64,000 bases of DNA from Auanema rhodensis (lineage: Eukaryota; Nematoda; Chromadorea; Rhabditida; Rhabditidae), in NCBI GenBank assembly GCA_964057225.1, contig OZ059894.1, forward strand, positions 10,674,131 to 10,738,130, given 5' to 3'. Positions 1-10,691 of this stretch are shown here, one piece after another. The notes under the pieces were generated by a model. The model was not told where the DNA came from, ran no database searches, and worked only from the letters and a program-made list of their open reading frames with translations. Position numbers and translations under genes: made by a program. How positions within the stretch are numbered: position 1 is the stretch's first letter; every line of letters starts with the position of its first letter.

Positions 1-1859
1 CAGCTATGATTCAAATAAACATTTACTGTTAAAATTAACTTAGTATCCAAATCAATCATCATAATCTCCTTTGCTCTCTGAATATACTTAATGTAGATGA
101 TGCGACAATTCGTTGATTACCGTCATTTTAAGACCAGATTTCCATAATCCAATATGGCCGTTATCAAACAGTCCTAGTGGATTTCGTCGTTGCGAAGCCA
201 TACTAAATGTGGAACATTAATTCTAATACTAAAATAAATATATTTACTCTTCATGAAGGCTCTTAGGGAATATTGTTAGTTCCTTCTTCCTTATTTTTCT
301 GACAATATCAGATGTTGGCATTCTTTCGTTCTGACGTTTTGCCTCCATGTAATACGAAAGAGACCTGGTCACATGCCTAAAAACCTGACAATTATTACGA
401 AAAACCAGATATTCGGATTTGGAATTAGATTTGTTTAAAAGTTAATATTGTATGAAATCCTAAGGTAATTTTTCATTTCATTTTATTTATAATATGAAGC
501 GGTTGTAAAATAGAATCTAGAATTTTATACAGGTTAGCGATAATGATTTGTATGAAACATATGTATTTCTATACCTTAACGTTTGTAAAATAAGATTAGT
601 TATTGTTTTACCTCACTAGTTGATTACACCATAAGATGCATAAATGATCAACAGGCGTGTTTACTGCTGCAATACTCCAACTTGGCAAAGAACAAGCCTA
701 TACTCAATATTTTGTTAAAGAATATTGACAAAGTTTACTCTAGATATATTAGTTAGATGGTCCGGGACCAAGAAATCCTTTTCTCCTCCACTATATGATA
801 AAATTCCCACATTAGATAGCTCTTTTCGTTTAACCTGAAAGTGAAGTATTTGCTTTAAAAAAAACGAAATTCCAACCCCCCAAGCAGTATGCATTTCTCT
901 ATAAAATTCAACGATCCGATTATCCGTAAAAACAGCTGAAAAAATATTATTTCGCTTTCATTTTGAAAATAAGATAACTGACGTGCACCGCCTAGTGGCG
1001 CGGCTAATGTTATGATAAGATCGAGAGAAGATAAATCAAATTTTGGATGTGCTGGCAGACTGTAGGCAAGTACACCGCCAAGCGAATGACCAATTAGGAT
1101 AACCTAAGAATTATTAGTATTATAAACCTTTCACTTCTTTTGATACTTTTTTATAATAGCATTTAGAATGCATCCTCTGTAGAAAGCCTATGGCTTCTTT
1201 AAGAAATTCTCGTTGTTGATATAAAATTCTACCACTCAATATTGAATGTTCCTATAAACCAAACAAATACTCTTCAAGTTTGTTTTACGATATACCTCTT
1301 TGAAGTCAACTGTGAAAAATTGTAATTTAAATGGGAATCTTTGCTGTGTTGTTTTATTCATCATAACTGACGCTATTGATCGAACCTTAAAAGTTTTGCT
1401 GACTTCTGAATCATTTAATTCAAAACCTGTTGGTATGAACCCGCACTCCCCGGTATAAAAAGTACTGGTACATCATCTGGTTGAGGATTTCTTGAACATT
1501 CAATTCAACCATTATAAAATAACAACTTAAAACTTACAGCTCACGAACATGCCCTTCAAAATATCTCAGCAGTGAATATCCTGTATTCGCTGAATCTGTT
1601 AGAAGGGGCTAAAATTATTGTTTGAGAGCTCTTCGTTTCGAAAAAAATAAATTACATAAAACGATATTTGTCTCCACATGTAAGTCATTCCACAACTATT
1701 TTTTTCATGAATGGAAGTGTGAGTGTTGTACAACCCATAGAGTAATCCTAAAGCCAAAACACCTAAGACATTTAATATTGCCATGTTACATGAATACTTT
1801 TTCCTGCAACAATTTTGATTAACTTCAAACAGAATGTTTATAATTTCTCGTAAAAGCAT
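1..1859 (-). CDS. PGAP1: GPI inositol-deacylase PGAP1/Bst1, 3' end beyond window
   Basis: PGAP1 removes the acyl chain from the inositol of GPI anchors in the endoplasmic reticulum so that GPI proteins can leave. Reading the minus strand from the Met at 1859 gives a short basic start, a membrane segment (AILNVLGVLALGLLYGLY) and then the family's CxMTYMW block. Later exons give VLFIPGSAGSYQQVRSIA near 1440-1370, the lipase nucleophile motif GHSLGG near 1090 with its Ser, LIITLAAPLGGA near 1000, and PVDHLCILWCNQLV near 620, which carries the expected downstream His. Introns are about 30-50 bases; one starts at GTAATT inside the first exon and restores the frame. Exons continue to the left edge (MASQRRNPLG near 200), so the membrane-rich C-terminus is missing. 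An alternative start is the Met just before AILNV. Identity is sure; exact exon edges are by eye. Confidence 0.9.
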
Positions 1860-2652
1860 TTAAATGATTCAGGAATATTTTCCTTTTAGAATAATATAAG
1901 AGACATAACAAGTAAGTTTTTAATGCGATCATTTTTGGTTTGAACTAATGAATAAGTCTTTGGTTTACATAACGTAAATTGGGTCAGGCAAACATTACAT
2001 AAAAGGAATAAAAAGGACAAGAGACGTGGAAAAGGGTTCGACCATACAATTATATGTTCTTATATATTCACATACTTTAAAATAGAATGAGATTTCAGTC
2101 AAAACTTGCAGTTCCTCTTCGAATTCGTTTTAACGATTATCGATGAAAGCTCTAAGACTAGCCCTCTAAGAAACTTGATGAAGCTTGATGAGCACGTAGC
2201 CATTTTTGTATACACGTCGCGTCTCTTTTTTGGCCTCTGATTTTATTTGCAATGTAGAAACTTACTAACATAGCAACTTCGTCATTCTATGTTGAAATGT
2301 TTACTTAAATCCGTGCACATTGATATATTTTCATTTATGATATAGTTTACAAAGCTATTAGGTGCTTAAAAACAATTATACAACTTTTACACTTTACATC
2401 TTCCTTGTGCTTCTTTTCCATTTTTTTTGCTATCTTACATTTTTCAGCTGTTTTCGTTTGTTTTAGTATTCGACAGTGTGCTAGCCTTAGAATTGATTAT
2501 CATTCCTTTCACCAAAATTAATAAACCTATAACTTTTCTGCTCCTAGTTCTTCACAAAGTTCAACAAAGCCATATGTTTTATCCTTGTCTTATTTAACCT
2601 ATTTGTTATTCGTCATCCAAAGCTTATCTTCATTTTTAAGCGAACAGCTCAA
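1860..2652. promoter_or_regulatory. Intergenic region between divergent PGAP1 and MAP4K genes
   Basis: About 790 AT-rich bases separate the two divergent start codons, so promoters for both genes should lie here. I see no open exon, no clear TATA box and no repeat. The pyrimidine-rich stretch near 2400-2470 is not followed by a convincing exon. Confidence 0.4.
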
Positions 2653-5600
2653 ATGATAAGTTCTGATGTTATCAAAAGAGCTAATCCAGCTGATGACTAT
2701 GAACTTTTACAACGTGTGGGTTCAGGCACTTACGGAGAAGTTTATAAGGCTCGACATATACGGTGACTATTTTCTAAGTTTCTTATATAATTAGTTCCTT
2801 TTTCAGTACTGGAGAATTCTCTGCTGTAAAAGTTGTTAAGCTCGAAGCAGGTGATAACTTCACTGTTATTCAGCAAGAAATATTAATGATTAGGTTAGTT
2901 TTTTTGTTTTATGTAATGTTGTATTTTTCTGTTCAGAGAATGTTTTCATCCGAATATTATCGCATACCATGGTAGTTATTTGAGAAGAGATCGTTTATGG
3001 ATTGTTATGGAATATTGTGGAGGTGGTTCTCTGCAGGATATATATCACAGTAAGAAAACTGTTATTGTACAATATATATGTTAAATTTCAGTGACTGGAC
3101 CTTTGACAGAGTTACAAATAGCTTTTGTGTGTAGAGAAACATTGAAAGGTTTAAATTATTTGCATAATATGGGGAAAGTACATCGTGACATCAAAGGGGC
3201 TAATATTCTACTCAGTAGTTCGGGAGATGTAAAATTAGGTGCGTAGTATCTATTAACTGTTTTATTTCATAAAAAAATATTTTAGCTGATTTTGGTGTCG
3301 CAGCCCAAATCACGGCCACAATAGGAAAGAGAAAATCTTTTATTGGAACCCCTTATTGGTAGTGAACAAGTGTGTGGCTTTTATTATGTATTCTGTTTTA
3401 TAGGATGGCTCCAGAAGTTGCTTGTGTTGAGCGAAGGGGAGGATATGGAGTTCAGTGTGATGTATGGGCTGTAGGAATTACTGCTATTGAACTTGCGGAA
3501 TGTCAGCCCCCTCTTTTCGACCTTCATCCTATGCAAGTAAGAAGAATCTTGAAAATATCATCTCTCATAACCATTTTAGGTCTTATATTTGATGACCAAA
3601 AATAGTTATAAGCCACCACATTTAAAAGAAAAGTATCGGTGGTCGCCGCTGTTTCATGATTTTGTGCGTCAATGTTTAACCAAATCTCCAAAGAAACGTC
3701 CTACACCGGATAAATTGCTATCGGTAAACAAAATTTCCATATTAAATAAAACTTATTTTAAATTTAGAGCCATCACTTTGTTCTAGGATCTTTGAGTTCT
3801 CGGATGACGAGAGATTTACTAGATAAAGTCAGTGTATATATTATTTATTTTTTCCAAATTTTTATTTCAGGTTAATGGTACACCATCAAATATCCTGAGA
3901 AGAACTACTTCTCAAACTGGAAGTGACGAAGACGATGTTTGTTTTTTTTTCTTTTCCCTTGAATTGTTTTTTCATTAAGGATGTTGTCTCCAATATTCCT
4001 GGTTATATGAGAGGCGGACTTGATATGGGCTTAGTTACAGCTAATGAGGAAAGTACTCTAATAACAACATCTTCATCGCACTGTGAACGAGCCTATAATT
4101 CAAATTGTACAGTTCCTTATAGAGTATGATTTATTTTTTATGTTTATTTATAAAATATTTTCTTTGTTCAGGATATGCAACCATTGCCTGATGTTGTAGG
4201 CGGCGATGCTCTCCTACATGATTCAAATGGCGTTATAAATGACGATGATAGCACCATAAAAAGTGGGATGACTGTTTGCTTTATTTTTATTTCTTTTTTC
4301 TTCTAGATCCCAGGGCCCCTCCCAGAACTTTAAGACAGAAACAATTAGCTAAATCAGAATCTGCAGATAACGTTAACTTGAGAGATGGCTCCGAAATTAC
4401 CGAAAAACAGAAAACCTTCTTTGGGTTACCAATTACCCCTAAGGTTTAATGCTCAGCATGAAATAATCAGTATTTTTGTTATGTTTAGGTAGCTATGGGA
4501 GCATGCTTCTCAAAAATGCTTTTGGATTGTTCTCTTCGAATCAACTGCGCCTCATCATGGATTCATCCGGGTACTTGCATTCATTATATTCTATTGGGAT
4601 GCGAAGAAGGAATCTATACCATCGATACAAGCAAATTACATGAAAGTGACGTAACGAAGGTTTTATATTTCCCGCTTGAACTGTCTCTAACTAAATTTTT
4701 AGATTCATGATCGGAGGTGCTCTTGGTTATATGTTCATAATGATGTTTTAATGGCTATGCAAGGCCATACTAGTTATCTTTACCGGTATCTGAAAGAATC
4801 TTCTATTGTTTTTTAATGTTTTCATTGATTTAGACATGATCTGGTAGCCCTGACTCAGAAAAATTTAACTTTAAAAATTAGTAAGCCGATGAATAAAGTT
4901 CCTGAAAAGTACTTGCCAAAGAAACTAGCAATTACTGTCAGGCTAGCCGAAACGAAGTAGGCTTTTTAATTTAGTTTTTCTAACCTTTTTTGTTTCTCCA
5001 GGGGTGCACTACAATGCACAGTATCAAAAGGATCGGGTCCACACAGTAATTCAACATTCCTCTGTTGTTGTGTACCTTCTTCTGTTTTGCTTTTCCAATG
5101 GTATGACGACTGTTATTACAAATTTAATCTTGTTTAATTTTAAGGTATGCGCCGATGAATAAGTTTCTTTTGGTGAGAGCGACTGATCTTTCACCACTGA
5201 CGCGTTTCCCACTCAAACCCTTCAAAGTCAGAATTTTAATTAAAATGTATATATTATTTAAAATTTTAGTTGGTAAATTCCCGCAACAGTGATTTTCCTC
5301 AAGTATGTGTAGGTATTAGACCATCTTGTACGCCCGAGTGTTATCAGTACGAGTTTTTAAAATTCGAAGATAATAAGGTTGTTTCGTTTCATTATCATTC
5401 CATTTACACTTTTTGTTCAGATTCGTGACCAAGCCGCTACTTTAGAAGTCGCCGATTATGATAACTTATTAGAAGTAGTTGGTATGGCCCAATTAAATAA
5501 AGAAACACTTGCTTTTGCACATAGAAATAAGGTGAATATTAATATATAATTGATTACCTTTCTGATCTGTTTAGATTATTTTAACCGATCTGGAAGGACG

Positions 5601-5968
5601 CCCGCGCTCTAAGCCGTCTATTTTTACATTCAATTTCCATATTGAGCATATACATGCTCTAAACGATTCTATATTAGCTTTTCACGCTAATGGTGTTCAG
5701 GTTCGTAATTTGCTTGCGGTTTTAAATTTGAATAAATAAATTTATTATGTTTCAGGGACGTTGCTTAAGCACAAATACTGTTACACAGGACCTATCCGAT
5801 GTATCTAAAGTATTCAAAGTTATTGGATCTGATAGGTTTGTTTTGTTCATTTACCTCTCCAAATTTGTACCATTTAGGGTGATTGTTTTGAAATCCCACT
5901 CATTATCGTCGTGCATATCACATGATGTTCACATTTTATTAGGACATGAAGCTACTCCTTGCGACTAA
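2653..5968 (+). CDS. gck-2: MAP4K3/MAP4K5-type (GCK-I) Ser/Thr kinase with CNH domain
   Basis: This is a germinal-centre kinase that acts upstream of JNK and TOR-type signalling. The N-terminal kinase domain starts at [20 protein letters not shown], with the glycine loop GSGTYGEVY, the catalytic Lys in [19 protein letters not shown] (catalytic Asp), ADFGVAAQ, and the activation segment ending GTPYWMAPEV near 3400. A low-complexity linker follows. From about 4490 a citron homology (CNH) domain runs to the stop, with [17 protein letters not shown] and a final HILLGHEA. There are about 17 introns, nearly all 40-50 bases; intron 1 is 2763-2806 and splits an Arg codon cleanly. The start Met is the first after an upstream stop and matches family starts just ahead of the kinase domain. 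The symbol follows the C. elegans homologue by inference. Confidence 0.93.
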
Positions 5969-6639
5969 TTGTTTTAGTCTTTTTTTAGAAGTTTTTGGAC
6001 ACTGTTTTAAATTTTGTACATTCGTCGAAACCATAATAATTTTTTCTTAATTCTAGTCATAATTTTCATTTTATCTGTACATTTGCTTTATTTAAGTTCC
6101 CAAAGGAGTGCAAACTTTTCCCATGCAGGTATTCACCAGTTGAAAAATATACATGTTGATCTCCTGTTTTGTTTACTATATTTTCCCTGTAATTTCCGTT
6201 TTTGATCTTATCAACGTGACTATCGTTTAAGCTTGAAACTAAGTTAAATTAACAAATACGTTGTTCATCATGCTAATAATTTTGAAACGCTTGTATATTT
6301 CGGTTGTGCCTTCAAGCTTTTTTTCTTTCATTATATTTAGTTGAATAAAATAATATAATTTTTTAATTGTTTTATATCTTTATCGTTTACGCTGACTAGA
6401 AATGTTCAAAAAGAAATGTATTAAGATAACAAATATATTACAAAGAGTTCAAATATCAATTAATTATAAAACCGCTTTAAAAAATACAAACACTAACTGT
6501 TTGCATATTGATTACTTATCACCAGCTAACAGTCAAAATGGTCCCGACCAGTAAACGTTTTTTGAATTTAAACGAATCCGCAATATTATTGGCGTTTTTT
6601 TCTAGACGAGATCGAAATTTGCAGGTTGTGAGGCTTTAG
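5969..6639 (+). other. Intergenic region, MAP4K 3' end to SENP gene
   Basis: The region has AT-rich sequence with AATAAA-like signals near 6345, suited to 3' end formation of the kinase gene. A Met at 6538 opens a 33-codon frame that closes at TAG (6637-6639). It could be an upstream ORF or an alternative first exon of the SENP gene, but no normal-length intron joins it to the next exon. Nothing else is seen. Confidence 0.4.
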
Positions 6640-8997
6640 ATGTTTCGTACCATTTATGAACCTAAAGCTTATAATCTAATTGTAAGTTGGTGAAATTAAA
6701 ATATCGCTGAAAAACTCTAAAAGTTTAGCCAGAATCTCTAATATTTAAAGAAACGGTTGTTTGCCCCAAGTCAGTCATCTTTGATGAAATCAATGGACAA
6801 TTTGTTTTCTTCTTCTCTCGACAACATGGAATGCAAATTCAAACGTATAGACTTTCCTTTAGAGAAATTCTTTCTTTACAAGTAGGTTAGCTTCTAGTTG
6901 AATCCAAGAGGAATACATTTCCAGACTGCTACTGCTGAGCCCTTGTTTCGCATGATCTATATGAGACTTATTCCTTCCTCATCGAAAGTCTTACATAGTG
7001 TCGTAAACCCAGAAAAATTACCCAATCAAAAAATGTTAGTGAAACCTGTATATTTACTTTATATGATTTTTTTAGTTTTTATCTTGACATTGTTATGACT
7101 TTATGTTTATCTGATACTGCTTTTCAAGTGTTTATAGCACATTGTCAAAAAGTATCTATTAGCTGTTACCTTATTAGTTAGTTTTAATTTGTATTTATGA
7201 ATACCAATTTTTAGCGTCTCATACTTTTTTCAACGTTATTGGTCATCTATGTTATAAGATTTTGTATCGAAAAGGACATCCGTCGGCTAATCTACAAGAT
7301 CCTAGTGATGATGAAGTGCCAGACATTAATACGTATTTGGCTACCTATACGGAAAGTAGTGTCAAAGCAGATAAGGTATAATTTTGCATTGTTCTTTTCG
7401 TTAAATCATGAAGTCTTCAGACTACTCCTATGGAAGAGTCTGTGTTGTTACCTGATAAGAACATTGAACTACCAGTTGATATAGATGTATCTTCTAACAA
7501 ACATGAACAACATGAAAACAGTGATCAATATTCAGCAGATATACCAAAGCAAGAATTTCAAATGGAAGACGAAATACATTTTTCTTCTGAAACGGAACAA
7601 GTTGTCTATACTCAAGATGACATGCCTCCTCTAGCCAGCCCTTCTTTAAAAGTGGAAGCATCCTGTTCTCCGCCTATAATTGATTCTCCATGCCTATCTT
7701 TGGATGTCAACACTCCAGTGATTTCACCTGCGTTTCAACACCCTCCAAGCAATATACCATCATCGCAAATTTCTCCTAATTCAGTACCATGTTTGATATC
7801 TCAACAAAAGGACACATGCAAAACTGTGACAACCGCAGAAGATCCCGTGGTGATTGAAGACCTATCTAGTGACGAAGATGTATTAGTGTCTGTCTTTCAA
7901 AATTATTAAATTGTTAATTTAGGAACATATTCAACCTAAAGGCGATGTTAAAGTTAAATTCAAAGATGGGTCTTTGTTTACGATACCTCGAGAAACAATG
8001 GAAAACATAGGTCCAACCACTTGGCTCAACGACATAATAGTGGACTTTTATATGGATCATCTTTATAAAGATGTATTAACAGACGAAGAGTAAGTTTTTC
8101 TTCAACCGTTCCACTTTATTATTTGATTTTAGTCGTAAACATGTACATATATTTCATACTTCGTTTTTCATGCGGTTGAGCCGCTTAAAAAATTGTTTAA
8201 ACCGTAATATTGAAGGGTCTAGCCATGAAATTGAACAAAGTGTTAGTGAAGTTTCAGTAAAATATTAAACATTTATTTAGGTGAATTCAATGCTGAGTAT
8301 AATATATCCTACTCGAAAAAGTCGATCAAATATTGGATATATAAATAAGAGTTTACTAATGGTTCCTGTTTTTTGGGAAAATCATTGGTATGCTTGCATC
8401 TATAAACAAAATATGTAGATGACTACGTCTAGGTTGTTGGCAGTAATTCATGGACTCAACAATCTCTTTACTGTAAATACAGACCGCAGATGTCGCATAA
8501 TAATAATAGATAGTAAAATGAAGGACCCTGCAAACGCGTAAGGCATGTTTATACATTCTTAGCGTGCATCCCTATTGCAGAAAAATCCTGATTTCCATTC
8601 ATAGTAAAGTCTTCCATATTATTAGGCGATATGCTGAGTTGATGGTCTACACACAGCTTAATAGGATACCAAGAGCTGATTTCACGTTAGTTATTATTTA
8701 TCTTGCTTTTAATAGTTATGTTTATTAAGCTGCATTCGATGCATGTGCCTACCTGACCAAAGCAACAGTTACGACTGTGGGTTATACATGATCAAATATA
8801 TAGAAGTGTTTTCTAAAAACAGGGAATTTTTGGTAGGCAAAATAATTTTTATCATGTAACTTTAGCACTTCTAGGAACTCTCGGATAATGATATACAACT
8901 TGGTGAAATAAATTATTCAGCTGTCGAATTTCAACGCATGATCGATAAAGAAAGAGCAACAATGAGTGTAAAAATTATGGCAATGGCTGTGAAATAA
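6640..8997 (+). CDS. SENP6/7-type SUMO protease (Ulp1/C48 peptidase)
   Basis: This is a predicted SUMO isopeptidase. The N-terminal 200 or so residues (VIFDEINGQFVFFFSRQHG, then LFRMIYMRLIPSS) look like the globular PH-like segment found upstream in some SENPs. A long Ser/Pro/Glu-rich linker covers about 7380-7880 and ends in an acidic VVIEDLSSDEDE, a possible SUMO-interacting motif. The protease domain follows: TTWLNDIIVDFYMDHL near 8020, HIFHTSFFMRL, VPVFWENHWYACI with the catalytic His, CRIIIIDSK with Asp, and PDQSNSYDCGLYMIKYIE with the catalytic Cys near 8780. All catalytic residues are present. The start at 6640 is chosen because CTTTAG directly precedes ATG, like a trans-splice site; a Met at 6538 is the alternative. 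Introns are about 45 bases, apart from less certain edges at 8090-8290. Confidence 0.85.
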
Positions 8998-9296
8998 CTT
9001 AAGCCTCAGTACCCTGGGTTTACGATACGATATAAAGATTTATTTAATTACAAAATAAAACATATTATAAACTTTGATAGAATAATTACTGGCCATTTAT
9101 TGCTAGGCTCTGTAAACTTGGTAAACTATACACATCTGTACAATAGTTGACTGGTAACTATGGGATCACATTTTCAAAAACTAAAATGAAGTTTAATAAA
9201 CGATCGGAAGTTACGAGCTTGTAATAAGAGATCAAAATGGCTAAGCCTTTTGGGATGACAAATATATAAAGACAAAGAACAATTTCTTAGCGGCAA

Positions 9297-9405
9297 CTAC
9301 AACGGAGCGAATGGATTTTTCGCAAGGTCAAGCATTTTGCGAATATCTTGTCCAAAACTTCCATACCGTGACAAACATGCTAATAGGAGTTCATATAGGC
9401 TCAAA
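9297..9405 (-). other. Candidate terminal coding exon (PPP1R37 gene or separate)
   Basis: On the minus strand TTTTTTATTTGCAG is followed by a 36-codon open frame reading LSLYELLLACLSRYGSFG and ending NPFAPL-stop. The acceptor is strong and the composition is protein-like. It joins in phase to a short upstream frame that ends at a CG|GTGAAT donor (10615/10616). That would make it an extra last exon of the PPP1R37-type gene, or the tail of a separate small gene. The intron between the two holds the mariner element. I do not recognise the peptide. Confidence 0.4.
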
Positions 9406-9479
9406 CTGCAAATAAAAAATGTGAAAAATAAAATAAAAAAACCCCAAAATAAATCAAAGACTAGTCAGTTGACAAATTA

Positions 9480-10575
9480 GAGTGTGCGCAAAAGTTCCTT
9501 TGCCCTTCTCGAAAAACACCAAGTTTTGTCTGAAAAAAATTGGTTAGGAAAGTTTTGATCTCCTCTTTATTTTTGAAGGTGGTACCCTTCAAAAATGCTC
9601 CATCGTTATGAATGCATGATAATCAGAGAGAGCAAAGTCAGGTGAATACGGTATGTTTCAGGAGCTCTCATCCTTTCACCTCTACAACTCAACACACGTC
9701 GTGGGTTTCCATGGGCGTTTTAACAAAACGGCCTCCTGAAGCCGTTGAATTTGTTCGGCATAAAGCTTACTATTCAACGTCTCACTGTTACTCAATAATT
9801 CGTAATGAATTATTCCTCCTTCACCCCGAAAACAACATAACATCACCTTTTTGGAGGTCAGTTAGTTAGTTTTAGGTGTTGGATATAGTGCTTCACCTGG
9901 AGTAACATAAAATTTTTTTGGATCTGGATTCTCGAAAAATATCCGTTGCCAGTGATTAAACCAGCAGAAAAACCTCCTTTTTTTGCCATTTCAAGCAGGT
10001 TTTTAGAGCAGTTCATTCTTGCCGCTTTGTTAGAAGGGCTGAGAATATGAGGGATTTGAGGGGTACCTTTTTAAATCTTACCTAGCTTTTCAGGTGTCTA
10101 CCAACCGTAGCTCTGTGCACACCTAATTCAACAGCCAATTGCTGTTGTGAGCTTACTAAAGAGCCTTCAAGAGCTTTCTCAAGCTTCTCGTTTAGCAACT
10201 TTAGCGGCCTTCCCGATCTTGGAAGGTCTCCCAGATCCAAGTTGTTAGATTTAAATCTAACGTACCATGATTTACAGGTACTATAAGAAGGAGTATCTTC
10301 ACCACAAATGAATTGTAGAAGATTATAAGCATTCAAAGCATTTAAACCTTGATTGAAATACAGCTTCAGACAGTTACGCATATGTTGCTTGTCGAAAGCT
10401 GTTTCAGAAAACGAGAGCAAAAGCGAAAATAAAAGTCAAAAAAAGAATTTTTTTAAATAATTTAAAGTTAAAACACTTTTTTTAATATAATTTTGAATTT
10501 GGTTTATGCTAATTTTTAATTTTAAAATATTTATTTAAATTTTATTGTGGGTGGCCAGAAACTTTTGCGCACACC
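9480..10575 (-). mobile_element. Decayed mariner (Tc1/mariner) element with terminal repeats and TA duplication
   Basis: Both ends carry the same inverted repeat, (G)TGTGCGCAAAAGTTYC. On the right, read inward, it starts TAGGTGTGCGC; on the left TAGAGTGTGCGC, with one extra base. The element is flanked by TA at 9478-9479 and 10576-10577, the usual mariner target duplication. Length is about 1.1 kb, slightly short for a mariner. The transposase lies on the minus strand and is broken. The element sits in the tail-to-tail gap between the SENP and PPP1R37 genes, and inside a candidate terminal intron of the latter. Confidence 0.88.
9590..10420 (-). pseudogene. Broken mariner transposase
   Basis: The first 112 codons (10420 to 10082) are intact and form the mariner HTH region, with CKSWYVRFKSNNLDL and LPRSGRPLK linking to a second HTH (ELGVHRATVGRHL). 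Beyond this, mariner blocks persist but in shifted frames: ILSPSNKAARMNCSKNLL, ITGNGYF where active copies have an acidic ITGDE-like block, VMLCCFRGEGGIIHYELLS, and PYSPDFALSDYHAF near 9640. The first catalytic Asp position reads Asn and the HDNARPH block appears deleted. The protein is therefore expected to be inactive. Confidence 0.85.
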
Positions 10576-10691
10576 TAATAAATTGAAAATTGGGGAATAA
10601 AAGATATCTATTCACCGTGGGATGGGTGAATCCACAATGACATCTGCATGAGGTAAACGAAGTGCAACAAAACAAATACCATCATTAAAAA

